64,000 nucleotides of DNA, taken from Billgrantia sulfidoxydans (GTDB lineage: Bacteria; Pseudomonadota; Gammaproteobacteria; Pseudomonadales; Halomonadaceae). Numbering within the stretch: position 1 is the first letter of the stretch; every line of letters starts with the position of its first letter. This document shows positions 44,227 through 52,839 of the stretch, piece after piece. Under the pieces are notes generated by a model that saw nothing but the letters and a program-made list of their open reading frames with translations, did not search any database and had not been told where the DNA came from. A program made the translations under genes and the position numbers. The stretch lies in contig NZ_CP053381.1 in NCBI RefSeq assembly GCF_017868775.1, positions 1,054,001 through 1,118,000 on the forward strand, read 5' to 3'.

Positions 44227-45106
44227 GCAGCTGCAGGCGCGCTTCGGCGGGCCGCTGGCGATGGCCATCGTCACCCTGCTGGGGATCTGGCTGATCGTGA
44301 TGGTCACCCTGCCGCAGCTGCAGATGATCGAGTATTCGCTCAAGCCCAACCTGCTGCCGGCCCAGGTCGGCGGGCCCGACGACCGGCTGACCCTGGCCAA
44401 CTATGCCACCCTGTTCAACAACGACATCCACCGTGGAATCTTCTTCAAGACCATCTGGTCGAGCGTGCTGGTCACGCTGCTCACGCTCGCGGTGAGCTAC
44501 CCGCTGGCCTGGTACCTGGCCAAGGTCGCCACCCCGCGCCAGGCGGCGCTGTGCATCCTGTTGCTGATCGTACCGTTCTGGATCAACGAGATCCTGCGCA
44601 CCTACTCCTGGTTCATCATCCTGGCGTTTCGCGGCCCGCTCAATGAAGTGCTGATGATGCTGGGGCTGATCGAGCGGCCGATTCGCTTCCTCAGCGGCAA
44701 CGGCGGGGTGATGGTCGGCATGGTCTATGCCTACATCCTGTTCATGGTGTTCCCGGTCTACAACGCCATCGAGAGCCTCGACGACAATCAGGTGCGCGCG
44801 GCCCGGGATCTCGGCGCCGGCACCCTGCGCACCCATCGGCGCATCGTCATTCCCCACGCCAAGCCGGGCATCGCCACCGGCTGCATCATGACCTTCATGC
44901 TCGCCGCGGGCAGCTACGCGGTGCCGGCGCTGCTCGGCTCGCCGGGCAGCCGCTGGTTCACCCAGATCATCTACAACTGGTTCTTCGAGGGCGGCAACTG
45001 GAACCAGGGCGCGGCCTACGCCTTCCTGCTGCTGGTGCTGTGCATCGGCTTCATGTCGCTGGTCATGAAAATCTTCAAGGTGGGCCTGGGGGACATCGGG
45101 CGATGA
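44219..45106 (+). CDS. Polyamine ABC transporter permease (PotB-like)
   Basis: This is a 295-aa inner-membrane permease with six helices and the EAA loop in the form AARDLGAGTLRTHRRIVIPH. The start at 44219 (GGGAGG upstream) overlaps the ATPase gene; the longer frame from 44108 has no ribosome-binding site. It forms the channel with the next permease. Confidence 0.9.
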
Positions 45107-45909
45107 ACTCGCAACGCTTCCTGGCCCTCGGCCTGCGCTTCTACGTGGTGGTCTTCTTCGCCTACCTGTTCCTGCCGCTGCTCGTCATGGCGGCCGCCAC
45201 CTTCAACGACAGCCGCTTTCCCACGGTGACGCCGTGGGACGGCACCACGCTGCGCTGGTTCGGCGAGCTGGCGGCGGACGGCGGGATGTGGCAGGCGCTC
45301 GGCAACAGCCTGGTCGTGGCGGCCGGCGTGCTGGTCGTCGCCGTGCCCATCGGCATCGCCACCGCGCTGTTCCTCAACACCGTGTCGAGCCGCGCCAAGC
45401 CGTTCCTCTATGCGCTGATCCTGTCGCCGCTGCTCACCCCCGGGGTGATCATCGGTATCTCGACGCTGATCTTCTGGCGCCAGTTCGGCGTCAGCGGCGG
45501 CATCTTCCTCACCGTGCTGGGGCAGGCGACCTTCATCGCCGCCTACGTCATGCTGATGGTCACCGCACGGCTGCAGCGCTTCGATCGCACCCTGGAGCGC
45601 GCGGCGCTGGACCTCGGCGCCAGCCCCTGGCAGGCATTCCGCCGCATTCTGCTGCCCTACCTCAAGCCGGCGCTCTACTCGGCGGCCGTGATCGCCTTCC
45701 TGCAGTCCTTCGAGAACTACAACACCACCCTGTTCGTGGTCGGCTACGACACCACGCTGACGGTCTACATCGCCTCCAAGGTGCGCACCGGGCTCACCCC
45801 GGCGGTGAACGCCCTGGGGCTGGTCCTGATTCTCGTCACGGTGGCGTTCGCAGTGGTCTACGAGCTCAAGCGGCGGCGGGAGGCGGCGCGGGTGGTGAAA
45901 GGCGTCTAG
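45103..45909 (+). CDS. Polyamine ABC transporter permease (PotC-like)
   Basis: This 268-aa permease has the EAA loop AALDLGASPWQAFRRILLPY and a segment LLTPGVIIGISTL typical of PotC-type proteins. It starts in an ATGA overlap with the first permease. Its TAG stop shares the palindrome CTAG with the stop of the convergent histidine kinase gene. Confidence 0.9.
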   Translation: MNSQRFLALGLRFYVVVFFAYLFLPLLVMAAATFNDSRFPTVTPWDGTTLRWFGELAADGGMWQALGNSLVVAAGVLVVAVPIGIATALFLNTVSSRAKPFLYALILSPLLTPGVIIGISTLIFWRQFGVSGGIFLTVLGQATFIAAYVMLMVTARLQRFDRTLERAALDLGASPWQAFRRILLPYLKPALYSAAVIAFLQSFENYNTTLFVVGYDTTLTVYIASKVRTGLTPAVNALGLVLILVTVAFAVVYELKRRREAARVVKGV

Positions 45910-47270
45910 TCCTGGCCTGACGGCACTCCGGCAAGCGGCCGCGCCGGCAGCCAGACCCGGGCGCACAGGCCGCCGAGGGTAGAGGCTTCCAGCGCCAGCC
46001 GGCCGCCGTGCAAGGCCACCAGGTCGGCGACGATGGCCAGCCCCAGCCCGTTGCCGGAGCGCTGCTCGTCCAGGCGGGCGCCGCGCGCCATGGCGGTCTC
46101 GCGCTGGGCTGCGTTCATGCCGGGTCCGTCGTCCTCCACGCAGAGCCAGGCCCCGTCGTCCCCGCTGTGTCCGTGCAGGCGGACTCGGCCATTCGCCCAG
46201 CGCAGGGCGTTGTCCAGCAGGTTGCCGACGAGTTCCTGCAGGTCCTGGGGCGCCATGCGCACGTGCAGGCCGGCCTCCAGCTCATGCTCCAGGGCCACGC
46301 CGCGGCGCCCGGCGAGCCGCCCCAGGCCCTCGAGGATGGGCGCGAGGGCCTCGGCGGCGTCGATCCGGGGAGCCAGGCCGGCGTCGCCCGCCGCGGTGGC
46401 CCGGGCCAGGTGGTGACGCACGGCGGTGTCGATGCGGGCGAGCTCGTCGCGAATCCGGCTGCGGCGCGGCTCCTCGACACCATCGGCCAGGGTGGTCAGC
46501 ACGCTCACCGGGGTCTTCAATGCATGCGCCAGGTTCCCGGCGGCGTGGCGGGCGTGCTCCATCAGCCGCCGGTCGCGGGCCAGCACGGCGTTCATGGCTT
46601 CGGCCAGGCGTGCCAGCTCGGCGGGCAGGCGGGCATCGAGGCGTTCGGCGTCGCCGTTCTCGACCTGCGCCAGGTCGCCCTGCAATCGCCGCAGCGGCGC
46701 CAGGCCCCAGCGCACCTGCAGCGCCAGCATGACCAACACCAGCAGGCCCAGGCCGGCGAGCGACAGCGCCACCAGCCGGGTGAAGCGGTCCAGCTCGAGC
46801 TCCAGCGTCTCCCGCGGTGCCGCCACGCTGACGTGCAGCGGCGACTCCAGCGGGGCCAGGTGGATGTCCCGCTCGACGACCCGCAGCGGGGTGTCGCGAG
46901 GTCCCGCCAGGTCACGCCGGGTCACCTCGGGTCTCTCCTGTACGGGCAGGCGCTGGTCCCACAGCGAGCGTGAGGTGAGCACCCGCTCGCCGCCGTCGCT
47001 GACCTGCCAGTACCAGCCGGAGAAGACCCGTTCGAAGCGCGGGTCGCCGAGGTCGCGCTCCTGTACCAGCTGCTGCGCCACGTCGTCCCAGGCGACACCG
47101 GCGATCACCACGTTGAGCAGCGCCTCCAACTGGCGGTCGAAGGCGCCGGTGGCGGTGGCGCGAAAGTGCTGGGCGAGGCCGAGGCCGGCCAGCGGCAGGG
47201 TAAGCGCCAGCATCAGCAGGGTGGCCAGTATCAGCCGGCTGGCCAGCGACAGCCGCTGCAGTCGTTTCAT
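45906..47270 (-). CDS. Sensor histidine kinase (PhoQ-like, PepSY-associated)
   Basis: This 454-aa membrane kinase has two helices (about 10-32 and 165-188) flanking a periplasmic sensor of about 130 residues (AWDDVAQQL, VFSGWYWQVSD). After a HAMP-like linker it has the H-box AAGNLAHALKTPVSVL, N-box NLLDNALRWANG, G1 CVEDDGPGM and G2 NGLGLAIVADLVALHGG. It should phosphorylate the adjacent response regulator. Its start overlaps the regulator stop. The signal is unknown; relatives sense divalent cations or antimicrobial peptides. Confidence 0.88.
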   Translation of the reverse strand: MKRLQRLSLASRLILATLLMLALTLPLAGLGLAQHFRATATGAFDRQLEALLNVVIAGVAWDDVAQQLVQERDLGDPRFERVFSGWYWQVSDGGERVLTSRSLWDQRLPVQERPEVTRRDLAGPRDTPLRVVERDIHLAPLESPLHVSVAAPRETLELELDRFTRLVALSLAGLGLLVLVMLALQVRWGLAPLRRLQGDLAQVENGDAERLDARLPAELARLAEAMNAVLARDRRLMEHARHAAGNLAHALKTPVSVLTTLADGVEEPRRSRIRDELARIDTAVRHHLARATAAGDAGLAPRIDAAEALAPILEGLGRLAGRRGVALEHELEAGLHVRMAPQDLQELVGNLLDNALRWANGRVRLHGHSGDDGAWLCVEDDGPGMNAAQRETAMARGARLDEQRSGNGLGLAIVADLVALHGGRLALEASTLGGLCARVWLPARPLAGVPSGQD

Positions 47271-47938
47271 GAGGCCTCGGTGCTGCCGATGAGGCGGTAA
47301 CCCTGGCCGCGGCGGGTTTCGATGCGCTCGGCGCCCAGCTTGCGCCTCAGGCGGCTGATCTGGACGTCGATGACGTTGGAGTCGGGTTCGTGGTCGCGAT
47401 CGTAGACATGCTCGGCCAGCTCGCTACGGCTGACCACCCGCGGGGCGGCGTGGGCCAAGTAGGCGAGCAGGCGCGACTCCTGGGCGGTGAGGCTCACCGG
47501 GCGACCGGCCAGGGTGACGCTGCCGGTATGGGTGTCGAAGGCCAGCTCGCCGATGCGCAGCACCGGATGGGCGTGGCCGTGGCTGCGGCGCACCAGGGCG
47601 CGCAGGCGGAACAGCACCTCGGCGGTCTCGAACGGCTTGGTGACGTAGTCGTCGGCGCCGGCGGAGAAGCCGGTGGCCTTGTCGGCCCAGCGGGTACGCG
47701 CGGTCAGCACCAGCACCGGCAATTCGATGGCGTCCTTGCGCCACTCGGCGAGCCAACGGCTGCCGTCGCCATCGGGCAGCCCGAGGTCGAGGATCACGGC
47801 GTCGTACACCTCCGTGCGCACCAGGAAATCGGCCTCGCCGCCGCAGCCGGTCCGCTCGACCAGCACCCCGGCCTCGTGCAGTGCCTCCGCCAGCGCCGTG
47901 GCCAGTGCGTCGTCATCTTCCACCAGGAGCACCTTCAT
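47267..47938 (-). CDS. OmpR-family response regulator (PhoP-like)
   Basis: This 223-aa regulator has a receiver domain with acidic pair VEDDD, phospho-acceptor D51 in VILDLGLPDGDG, T in LVLTAR and K in DYVTKPF. A winged-helix DNA-binding domain follows (about 125-220, with LTAQESRLLAYLAHAAPRVV, EHVYDRDHEPDSNVIDVQIS and RRGQGYRL). It is coupled to the kinase downstream and the PepSY gene upstream. A direct repeat upstream of the PepSY gene may be its binding site. Confidence 0.92.
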   Translation of the reverse strand: MKVLLVEDDDALATALAEALHEAGVLVERTGCGGEADFLVRTEVYDAVILDLGLPDGDGSRWLAEWRKDAIELPVLVLTARTRWADKATGFSAGADDYVTKPFETAEVLFRLRALVRRSHGHAHPVLRIGELAFDTHTGSVTLAGRPVSLTAQESRLLAYLAHAAPRVVSRSELAEHVYDRDHEPDSNVIDVQISRLRRKLGAERIETRRGQGYRLIGSTEAS

Positions 47939-48315
47939 CGCGCCTCCTCCTTGCGCCGCATGCCGTCGATGTTGACGCCCTCCATGCCGATCAGCTCGCC
48001 GCTCGCGGCATCGAACTCGAACTCCACTACCTGACCCTGGGGGCCGAGCATCTCCACCTCGTAGATTGTCCGGCCATCATCGCGCTCCAGCTCGACTTCG
48101 AGCACCTGGCCCTCGTAGCGCGCCTCGAGCCAGTCGAGGATCTGCGGCAGCGCGACCAGCCGGCCGCTGCGGACGGCCTCGTGCAGGTCGTGCCAGTGCC
48201 TGTCGGCGAACGCCGGGGCGGCGGCCAGCAGCGACAGCCACAGGGCCGCCAGGGCGCGGCGGGCGAAGGCGCGGCGCGACAGGTATTTGCGTGGAGACGG
48301 GAGTGAAGGCTTCAT
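47935..48315 (-). CDS. PepSY-domain periplasmic protein
   Basis: This 126-aa protein has a signal sequence (RALAALWLSLLAAAPAFA) and a single PepSY domain: ALPQILDWLEARYEGQVLEV, YEVEMLGPQGQVVEFEFDA and SGELIGMEGV. Small PepSY proteins of this kind sit in front of PhoP/PhoQ-like pairs and may modulate the sensor in the periplasm. The ATG at 48315 was chosen because the signal sequence fits; its ribosome-binding site is weak. It is the first gene of the three-gene operon. Confidence 0.82.
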   Translation of the reverse strand: MKPSLPSPRKYLSRRAFARRALAALWLSLLAAAPAFADRHWHDLHEAVRSGRLVALPQILDWLEARYEGQVLEVELERDDGRTIYEVEMLGPQGQVVEFEFDAASGELIGMEGVNIDGMRRKEEAR

Positions 48316-48337
48316 GAAGCAAGAGTGCCGGGCCCGA

Positions 48338-48354
48338 CATGAATACAGCATGAA
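48338..48354 (-). promoter_or_regulatory. Direct-repeat box for an OmpR-family regulator
   Basis: CATGAA-TACAG-CATGAA is a perfect hexamer direct repeat with an 11-bp period. It lies between the divergent PepSY gene (start 48315) and the gene at 48448. A third CATGAA occurs at 48313-48318 over the start codon. This geometry is typical of OmpR-family regulators, here probably the neighbouring PhoP-like protein. Confidence 0.5.
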
Positions 48355-48447
48355 CGGGGCTGTCAGCATGGGGCAAGGTGGCCGGTGCTAAAACCTGATC
48401 TGTGTCCAGAAACGTGACACTTGCCACAAGCCACAGAGGAAAGACCC

Positions 48448-48921
48448 ATGAAACGCAACATACTCGCAGCCGGTTCGCTGGCTACCCTGATGCTCGCCTT
48501 CACCTCGGCACAGGCTTCCGACGGTCGCCTGGCGACGGATCGCCTCGACGAGGTGCTGGAGCAGGTCACGGCCTTCGGCTTTCAGCACATCCAGGAGATC
48601 GAGGCCAAGGGGCGCGACAGCGTCGAGGTCGAAGGCTGGCTCGACGACGAATGGCAGGCCGAGGTGCGCCTGTCGCTGGAGAACGGCGAATCCCTCGAAG
48701 AGGAGCGCAAGCGCCGCGACGGCGGGGCCTGGGGCATGAGCGAAGAGGACATCCGCCTGGCCATGGAAGCCGCCGTGGCCGAGGGACTGGCCGAGTTCGA
48801 GGAGATCCAGGTCGACCGCGACGGACGCATCGAGATCGAGGGCCGCGACGCCGACGGCCGCGAGATCGAGGTGCGGACTCGCCAGGGAGAGAGCGGGGCG
48901 ACCGACGTGGAACGCGACTGA
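48448..48921 (+). CDS. Secreted PepSY-like acidic protein
   Basis: This 157-aa protein has a cleavable signal (MKRNILAAGSLATLMLAFTS, then AQAS). The rest is acidic and has two PepSY-like alpha/beta units (FGFQHIQEIEAKGRDSVEVE and LAEFEEIQVDRDGRIEIEGR). It is divergent from the PepSY/two-component operon and shares its control region, so it is probably a target of that system. It may be a periplasmic metal- or peptide-binding modulator; this is inference. Confidence 0.82.
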   Translation: MKRNILAAGSLATLMLAFTSAQASDGRLATDRLDEVLEQVTAFGFQHIQEIEAKGRDSVEVEGWLDDEWQAEVRLSLENGESLEEERKRRDGGAWGMSEEDIRLAMEAAVAEGLAEFEEIQVDRDGRIEIEGRDADGREIEVRTRQGESGATDVERD

Positions 48922-48965
48922 GCAGCCAGCGAATTCACCTCAAGCCCTTCGCCTGTCCGCCCATT

Positions 48966-49000
48966 GTAAGGCCCGCCGCGCCCTGCGCGGCGGGCCTTAC
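48966..49000. terminator. Bidirectional terminator
   Basis: A perfect 15-bp stem (GTAAGGCCCGCCGCG and complement) with a 5-nt loop lies between the convergent ends of the PepSY-like gene and eptA. There is no long T run on either side, but the stem is very strong. Confidence 0.75.
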
Positions 49001-49023
49001 GCTTGACCAGCGCACGGTAAGGC

Positions 49024-50724
49024 TCAACGATCGCCGTCGTGGGCATCGAGCTGGGCCATGAGGCTCGGCTCGAGGCGTCGGCAGTGCTGGGTGATGTCCA
49101 GGCGAACGTCGATCACGGAGCTCTCCACCCCCAGTACGCCGAGCAGGGTATGAAACAGATGATCATGGCTCACGGTACGCTCGGACTGGCGCGCCAGGCA
49201 GTCGCTGTCGAGCCCGGCGCCGCGGTCGAAGCTTGGTGACGACCACCAGATCATGGGGACGCGAGTCTGCTCGTCCGGTGCGATGGCGTACGGCAGGCCA
49301 TGCAGAAAGATCCCACCCTCACCGAGCGACTCGCCGTGATCCGAAACGTAGAGCAGCGCCGCGTCCAGTGAGGGCCGGCGCTCGAGCGCCTCGATCATGG
49401 CATCCAGTACGTTGTCCGTGTAGCGCACGGCATTGTCGTAGCTGTTCACGATGGATTCTCGCGTGCATCTCGCCAGGTCGGCCTCCTCGCAGGTCGGTGT
49501 GAAGACGCGTTGCGCCTCAGGGTAGCGTTGGGAGTAGCTCGGACCATGGTTGCCGAGCATGTGTAGCACGACCACCGTGTCCTCCTCGATGCTGGCCGCC
49601 TGGCGCTCGAGTTCATCGACGAGAACCTCGTCCAGGCAGGTACCGTCGCGACATTTCTCGGGATAATCCTTGGGAGAGAGCGTGCGGCGTTCCACGCCGT
49701 CGCAGACCCCCTTGCACCCCGACTGGTTGTCGATCCACAACACGCGGAAGCCGGCATGGCGCAGCACGTCCAGCAGCGACTCGTGGCTGAGAATATCGCG
49801 CTCGTCGTAATCGCGCCGGCCGCGTCGGGCGAACATGCAGGGCAGCGATACCGCCGTGCTGGTGCCGCAGCTCGAAACCCGCGGGAAGTTGACCAGCTCG
49901 CGCTCTGCCAGCTTCGGGGTGGTCTGGCGAGCATAGCCGGAGAGCCCCCAGTTGGCCGCACGCACGGTCTCGCCTACCACTAGCACCATCAGACGCGGCG
50001 CCCCGGTCGCGCTTGGCTGGCGGCGGGCGTCCTCGCCGATGGGAAGACGCTCGCTGGGCAGCGGGTCGTCGGCTGCGAGAACCTGCCCGGTTGAGACGAT
50101 GGCGTTGCCCGGCGTAACCAGGAAGCGCAGCTCATGATGGTTGCGCATCAACGGAGACAAGCTCTGGAACGAGAGCAGCAGTGCCACGACCAAGACGACG
50201 ACGGCACCGGCCAGCCACAGCAGCGACATGCCCAGGCCGCGTCGCCAGGAGCGGTGGCGCAATGGCCAGAGCCACAGCAGCGCAAGCGGCAGCGCCGCGT
50301 AGAGCACCAGGTATCTGGCAAGACCCGGGGTCAGCAGTTCGGTGGCCTCGCGGGTATCGGTCTGGACGACATTGTCGATCATGTGGGTGTCGAAGTAGAC
50401 CCCGTAGTGACCGGTGAAATAGCTGACGCCGGCGGCCAGCAGCAGCAGCGCCGAGAGCAAAGGCTTGGCGGTGACGCGGTTGATGAACGGCAGAAAGACC
50501 ACGCAGTGCAGCAGGGTCAGGATCACGCCGTAGCCGATCATATGGCCCCACTCAACCAGACTGCCGGGTGGCTCGGCGGCGAGCGTCTCCGCCCAGAACC
50601 GCTGGTTGTAGAAGAAGGTGAAGGCCAGGCAGACCATCAAGGTAAGCGCCTGGGGCGACAGGGCAGGGAGCCGCCAAGGTCGGCATCGGCGCTCGGTGTG
50701 GACGAGTGGGGGGCGTTCTGGCAT
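49024..50724 (-). CDS. eptA: Lipid A phosphoethanolamine transferase
   Basis: This 566-aa inner-membrane enzyme adds phosphoethanolamine from phosphatidylethanolamine to lipid A, lowering negative surface charge and binding of cationic peptides. Five N-terminal helices (about 25-190) are followed by a periplasmic sulfatase-like domain with VVGETVRAANWGLSGY (metal glutamate), CGTSTAVSLPCMF (acceptor threonine about 290), LHMLGNHGPSYSQRYP and LYVSDHGESLGE. Disulfide-type cysteines (SGCKGVC, KCRDGTC, TCEEADLARC) match EptA/MCR-type enzymes. A PmrA-like box lies 48 bp before the start. It is downstream of its likely two-component regulators. Confidence 0.93.
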   Translation of the reverse strand: MPERPPLVHTERRCRPWRLPALSPQALTLMVCLAFTFFYNQRFWAETLAAEPPGSLVEWGHMIGYGVILTLLHCVVFLPFINRVTAKPLLSALLLLAAGVSYFTGHYGVYFDTHMIDNVVQTDTREATELLTPGLARYLVLYAALPLALLWLWPLRHRSWRRGLGMSLLWLAGAVVVLVVALLLSFQSLSPLMRNHHELRFLVTPGNAIVSTGQVLAADDPLPSERLPIGEDARRQPSATGAPRLMVLVVGETVRAANWGLSGYARQTTPKLAERELVNFPRVSSCGTSTAVSLPCMFARRGRRDYDERDILSHESLLDVLRHAGFRVLWIDNQSGCKGVCDGVERRTLSPKDYPEKCRDGTCLDEVLVDELERQAASIEEDTVVVLHMLGNHGPSYSQRYPEAQRVFTPTCEEADLARCTRESIVNSYDNAVRYTDNVLDAMIEALERRPSLDAALLYVSDHGESLGEGGIFLHGLPYAIAPDEQTRVPMIWWSSPSFDRGAGLDSDCLARQSERTVSHDHLFHTLLGVLGVESSVIDVRLDITQHCRRLEPSLMAQLDAHDGDR

Positions 50725-50771
50725 GGATGAATCGTCACGGGAAGTCGATTCACCCAGCCTTGCTTGGCAAC

Positions 50772-50788
50772 CTTAACGCTCGCTTATG
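50772..50788 (-). promoter_or_regulatory. PmrA-like box before eptA
   Basis: The plus strand reads CTTAAC-GCTCG-CTTATG, two near-CTTAAG hexamers with a 5-bp spacer as in PmrA/BasR boxes. It lies 48 bp before the eptA start. Confidence 0.55.
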
Positions 50789-50794
50789 GCGCCA

Positions 50795-52171
50795 TCACTT
50801 GGTGCGTGGCAGTGTAGCCAGGGCACGCAGCCCCCCTCCGGGCGCCTCCTGCAGCTGCAGCCGCCCGCCGTGACGGGCCAGCAGGCGCTCGACGATGGAT
50901 AGGCCCAGGCCAGCGCCGGCGCCCGGGCCGGCGCGATGGAAGCGCTCGGTAACGCGCTGGCGCTCGGCGGCGGGAATGCCAGGCCCTTGGTCGTCAACGC
51001 GCAGTGTCATTCGGTCATCGTCCGCGTCCAGCGCGACGGTGATGACACTGCCGTCAGGGGAGTGGCGCAGTGCATTGCCGACCAGGTTCTGTAGCAGCGT
51101 CGCGATGGCTCCGGGTTCGGTTCGCAGCGTCCAATCGGTAGCCTCGTCGGCCTCGAGGTCCAGCCTCTGGCGTCGCTCGGCGGCGAGCGGCGTCAGCTCG
51201 GCCAACGCCTCACGCACTTCGAGGAGCAGGTCGATCTCGTGCCGCTTGGGTTCTGCCTCCTCCGGGTCCAGGCGGGCGAGCGTCAGCAGCTGCGCCACCA
51301 GGCGGGTGGTCCGTGCCACGCCGGTGCGCAGCTCCTCGAGCGCTTCGCGACGATCTTCGGGGCTCTCCGCGGCGAGGGCATTCTGGGCATGCAGATCGAG
51401 CACTGCCAGCGGGGTGCGCAGCTCGTGGGCGGCGTCAGCGATGAAGCGCTTCTCGCGCACCCGGAGCTCGCGGATCCGCTCGAGCAGGCGGTTCAGCGCG
51501 CCGACGATGGTCGCCAGCTCACGCGGCAGCGGCTGCAGCGCCAGCGGCTGCAGGGTGTGCGGGTCGCGGTGACGGATCGCCTCGGCCAGGCGCGACAGCG
51601 GGCGCAGCCCCCGGCCGGTAGCCCACCACAGCAGCAGCGCCAACAGCGGCAGGCCGAACAGGTCCGGCAGCAGGGTGCGCAGGGCGACGGCGCGGGTCAG
51701 CTCGCCGCGCACGTCGCTGCGCTCGGCGACCATCACCCGGCGCGGCGAATCGGTCACGTCAAGCACGTAAATGCGCCAGTCATGCCCGGCCATGCGGTTG
51801 TCGGTGTAGCCCGGTGGGCGGTCGGTGAACGGCTGCTCCGGGGCGCTGGCGGAGCGCAGCAGCAGGCGCTCCCCCTCCCACAGCTGGAAGGCCAGCTTGC
51901 TCTCGTAGCGGTGCCCGGCGAGGCGCTTGTCCGACTGCTCGGCACGCAGCAGTGCGCTCTCGAGGCTTTCGAGCAGAGCTTCACGCTCTCCGCTCGGCAG
52001 CGGTGACTGGGCCAGGCCCTCCAGCAGGCGGGCATTCTGCGCCAGGCTGGCGTCGTAGAGCTCCTCGATCTCGTGGGCGGCGTAGCGATAGCTGACCAGC
52101 CCGATAGCCAGCATGCTGGTGGAGAACACCAGCAAAACCAGAACCAGGGTGCGGCGGCGGATCGAGGTCAT
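50795..52171 (-). CDS. Sensor histidine kinase (PmrB/QseC-like)
   Basis: This 458-aa membrane kinase has two helices (about 8-28 and 163-185) around a periplasmic sensor. It shows H-box FIADAAHELRTPLAVL, N-box LLQNLVGNALRHSPDG, G1 RVDDQGPGIPAAE and G2 GAGLGLSIVERLLARHGG. It is the partner of the regulator that overlaps its start. By position upstream of eptA and by the PmrA-like boxes it is probably the PmrB of this organism. The PmrB-type ExxE iron-sensing motif was not clearly seen, so QseC-like is the alternative. Confidence 0.87.
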   Translation of the reverse strand: MTSIRRRTLVLVLLVFSTSMLAIGLVSYRYAAHEIEELYDASLAQNARLLEGLAQSPLPSGEREALLESLESALLRAEQSDKRLAGHRYESKLAFQLWEGERLLLRSASAPEQPFTDRPPGYTDNRMAGHDWRIYVLDVTDSPRRVMVAERSDVRGELTRAVALRTLLPDLFGLPLLALLLWWATGRGLRPLSRLAEAIRHRDPHTLQPLALQPLPRELATIVGALNRLLERIRELRVREKRFIADAAHELRTPLAVLDLHAQNALAAESPEDRREALEELRTGVARTTRLVAQLLTLARLDPEEAEPKRHEIDLLLEVREALAELTPLAAERRQRLDLEADEATDWTLRTEPGAIATLLQNLVGNALRHSPDGSVITVALDADDDRMTLRVDDQGPGIPAAERQRVTERFHRAGPGAGAGLGLSIVERLLARHGGRLQLQEAPGGGLRALATLPRTK

Positions 52172-52839
52172 GGGGCGTCGGCCTCATCCAGCACGTAGCC
52201 GATCCCCCGCACCGTGCGGATCAGGTCCGGGAACAGCTTACGGCGCAGGTGGTGGACATGAACCTCGATGGCATTGCTCTCGACGTCCGCTTCCCAGCCG
52301 TAGACCAGCCGGGTCAGGGTATCGCGGGTGAAGACGCGCCCCGGGTGGCTCATGAACTCGTGCAGCAGGGTGAACTCGCGACGCGACAGCACCACCGGCC
52401 GGCCGCGGTAGCTGACACCGAGGGTGGCCGGATCGAGGCGGATGTCGCGACACTCCAGCACGGGGCTCGCCTGGCCCTGGCTGCGGCGCAGCAGCGCGCG
52501 CAGGCGCGCCTTGAGCTCGGCTACCTCGAAGGGCTTGATCAGATAATCGTCAGCGCCGGCGTCCAGGCCGGCGATGCGGTCGTCGACGGCATCCCGGGCG
52601 GTGAGCACCAGCACTGGCACCCGGTTGCCCCGTCGGCGAGCGCTCTCCAGTACCCGCATACCGTCCAGCCCGGGCAGGCCCAGGTCGAGAATCACGGCAT
52701 CGAACGGTTCGTCGCCGTGCAGCGCGTTCAGGGCCGCGGTACCGTCGGCCAGATGATCGACGGTGTAGTGCTCGGGCTTGAGAGCCAGGCGGATGCCCGA
52801 GGCCAGGCTCGGGTCATCCTCCACCAGCAGGATGCGCAT
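52168..52839 (-). CDS. OmpR-family response regulator (PmrA/QseB-like)
   Basis: This 223-aa regulator starts at the ATG at 52839. The receiver has VEDDP, phospho-acceptor D52 in VILDLGLPGLDGM, LVLTARDAVDDRI and K in DYLIKPFEVAEL. The winged-helix domain has VVLSRREFTLLHEFMSHPGR, YGWEADVESNAIEVHVHHLR and TVRGIGYVLDE. The start lies 26 bp inside the end of the heptosyltransferase-like gene. It probably binds the three CTTAAG-type boxes nearby, including one in front of its own operon. Confidence 0.92.
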   Translation of the reverse strand: MRILLVEDDPSLASGIRLALKPEHYTVDHLADGTAALNALHGDEPFDAVILDLGLPGLDGMRVLESARRRGNRVPVLVLTARDAVDDRIAGLDAGADDYLIKPFEVAELKARLRALLRRSQGQASPVLECRDIRLDPATLGVSYRGRPVVLSRREFTLLHEFMSHPGRVFTRDTLTRLVYGWEADVESNAIEVHVHHLRRKLFPDLIRTVRGIGYVLDEADAP

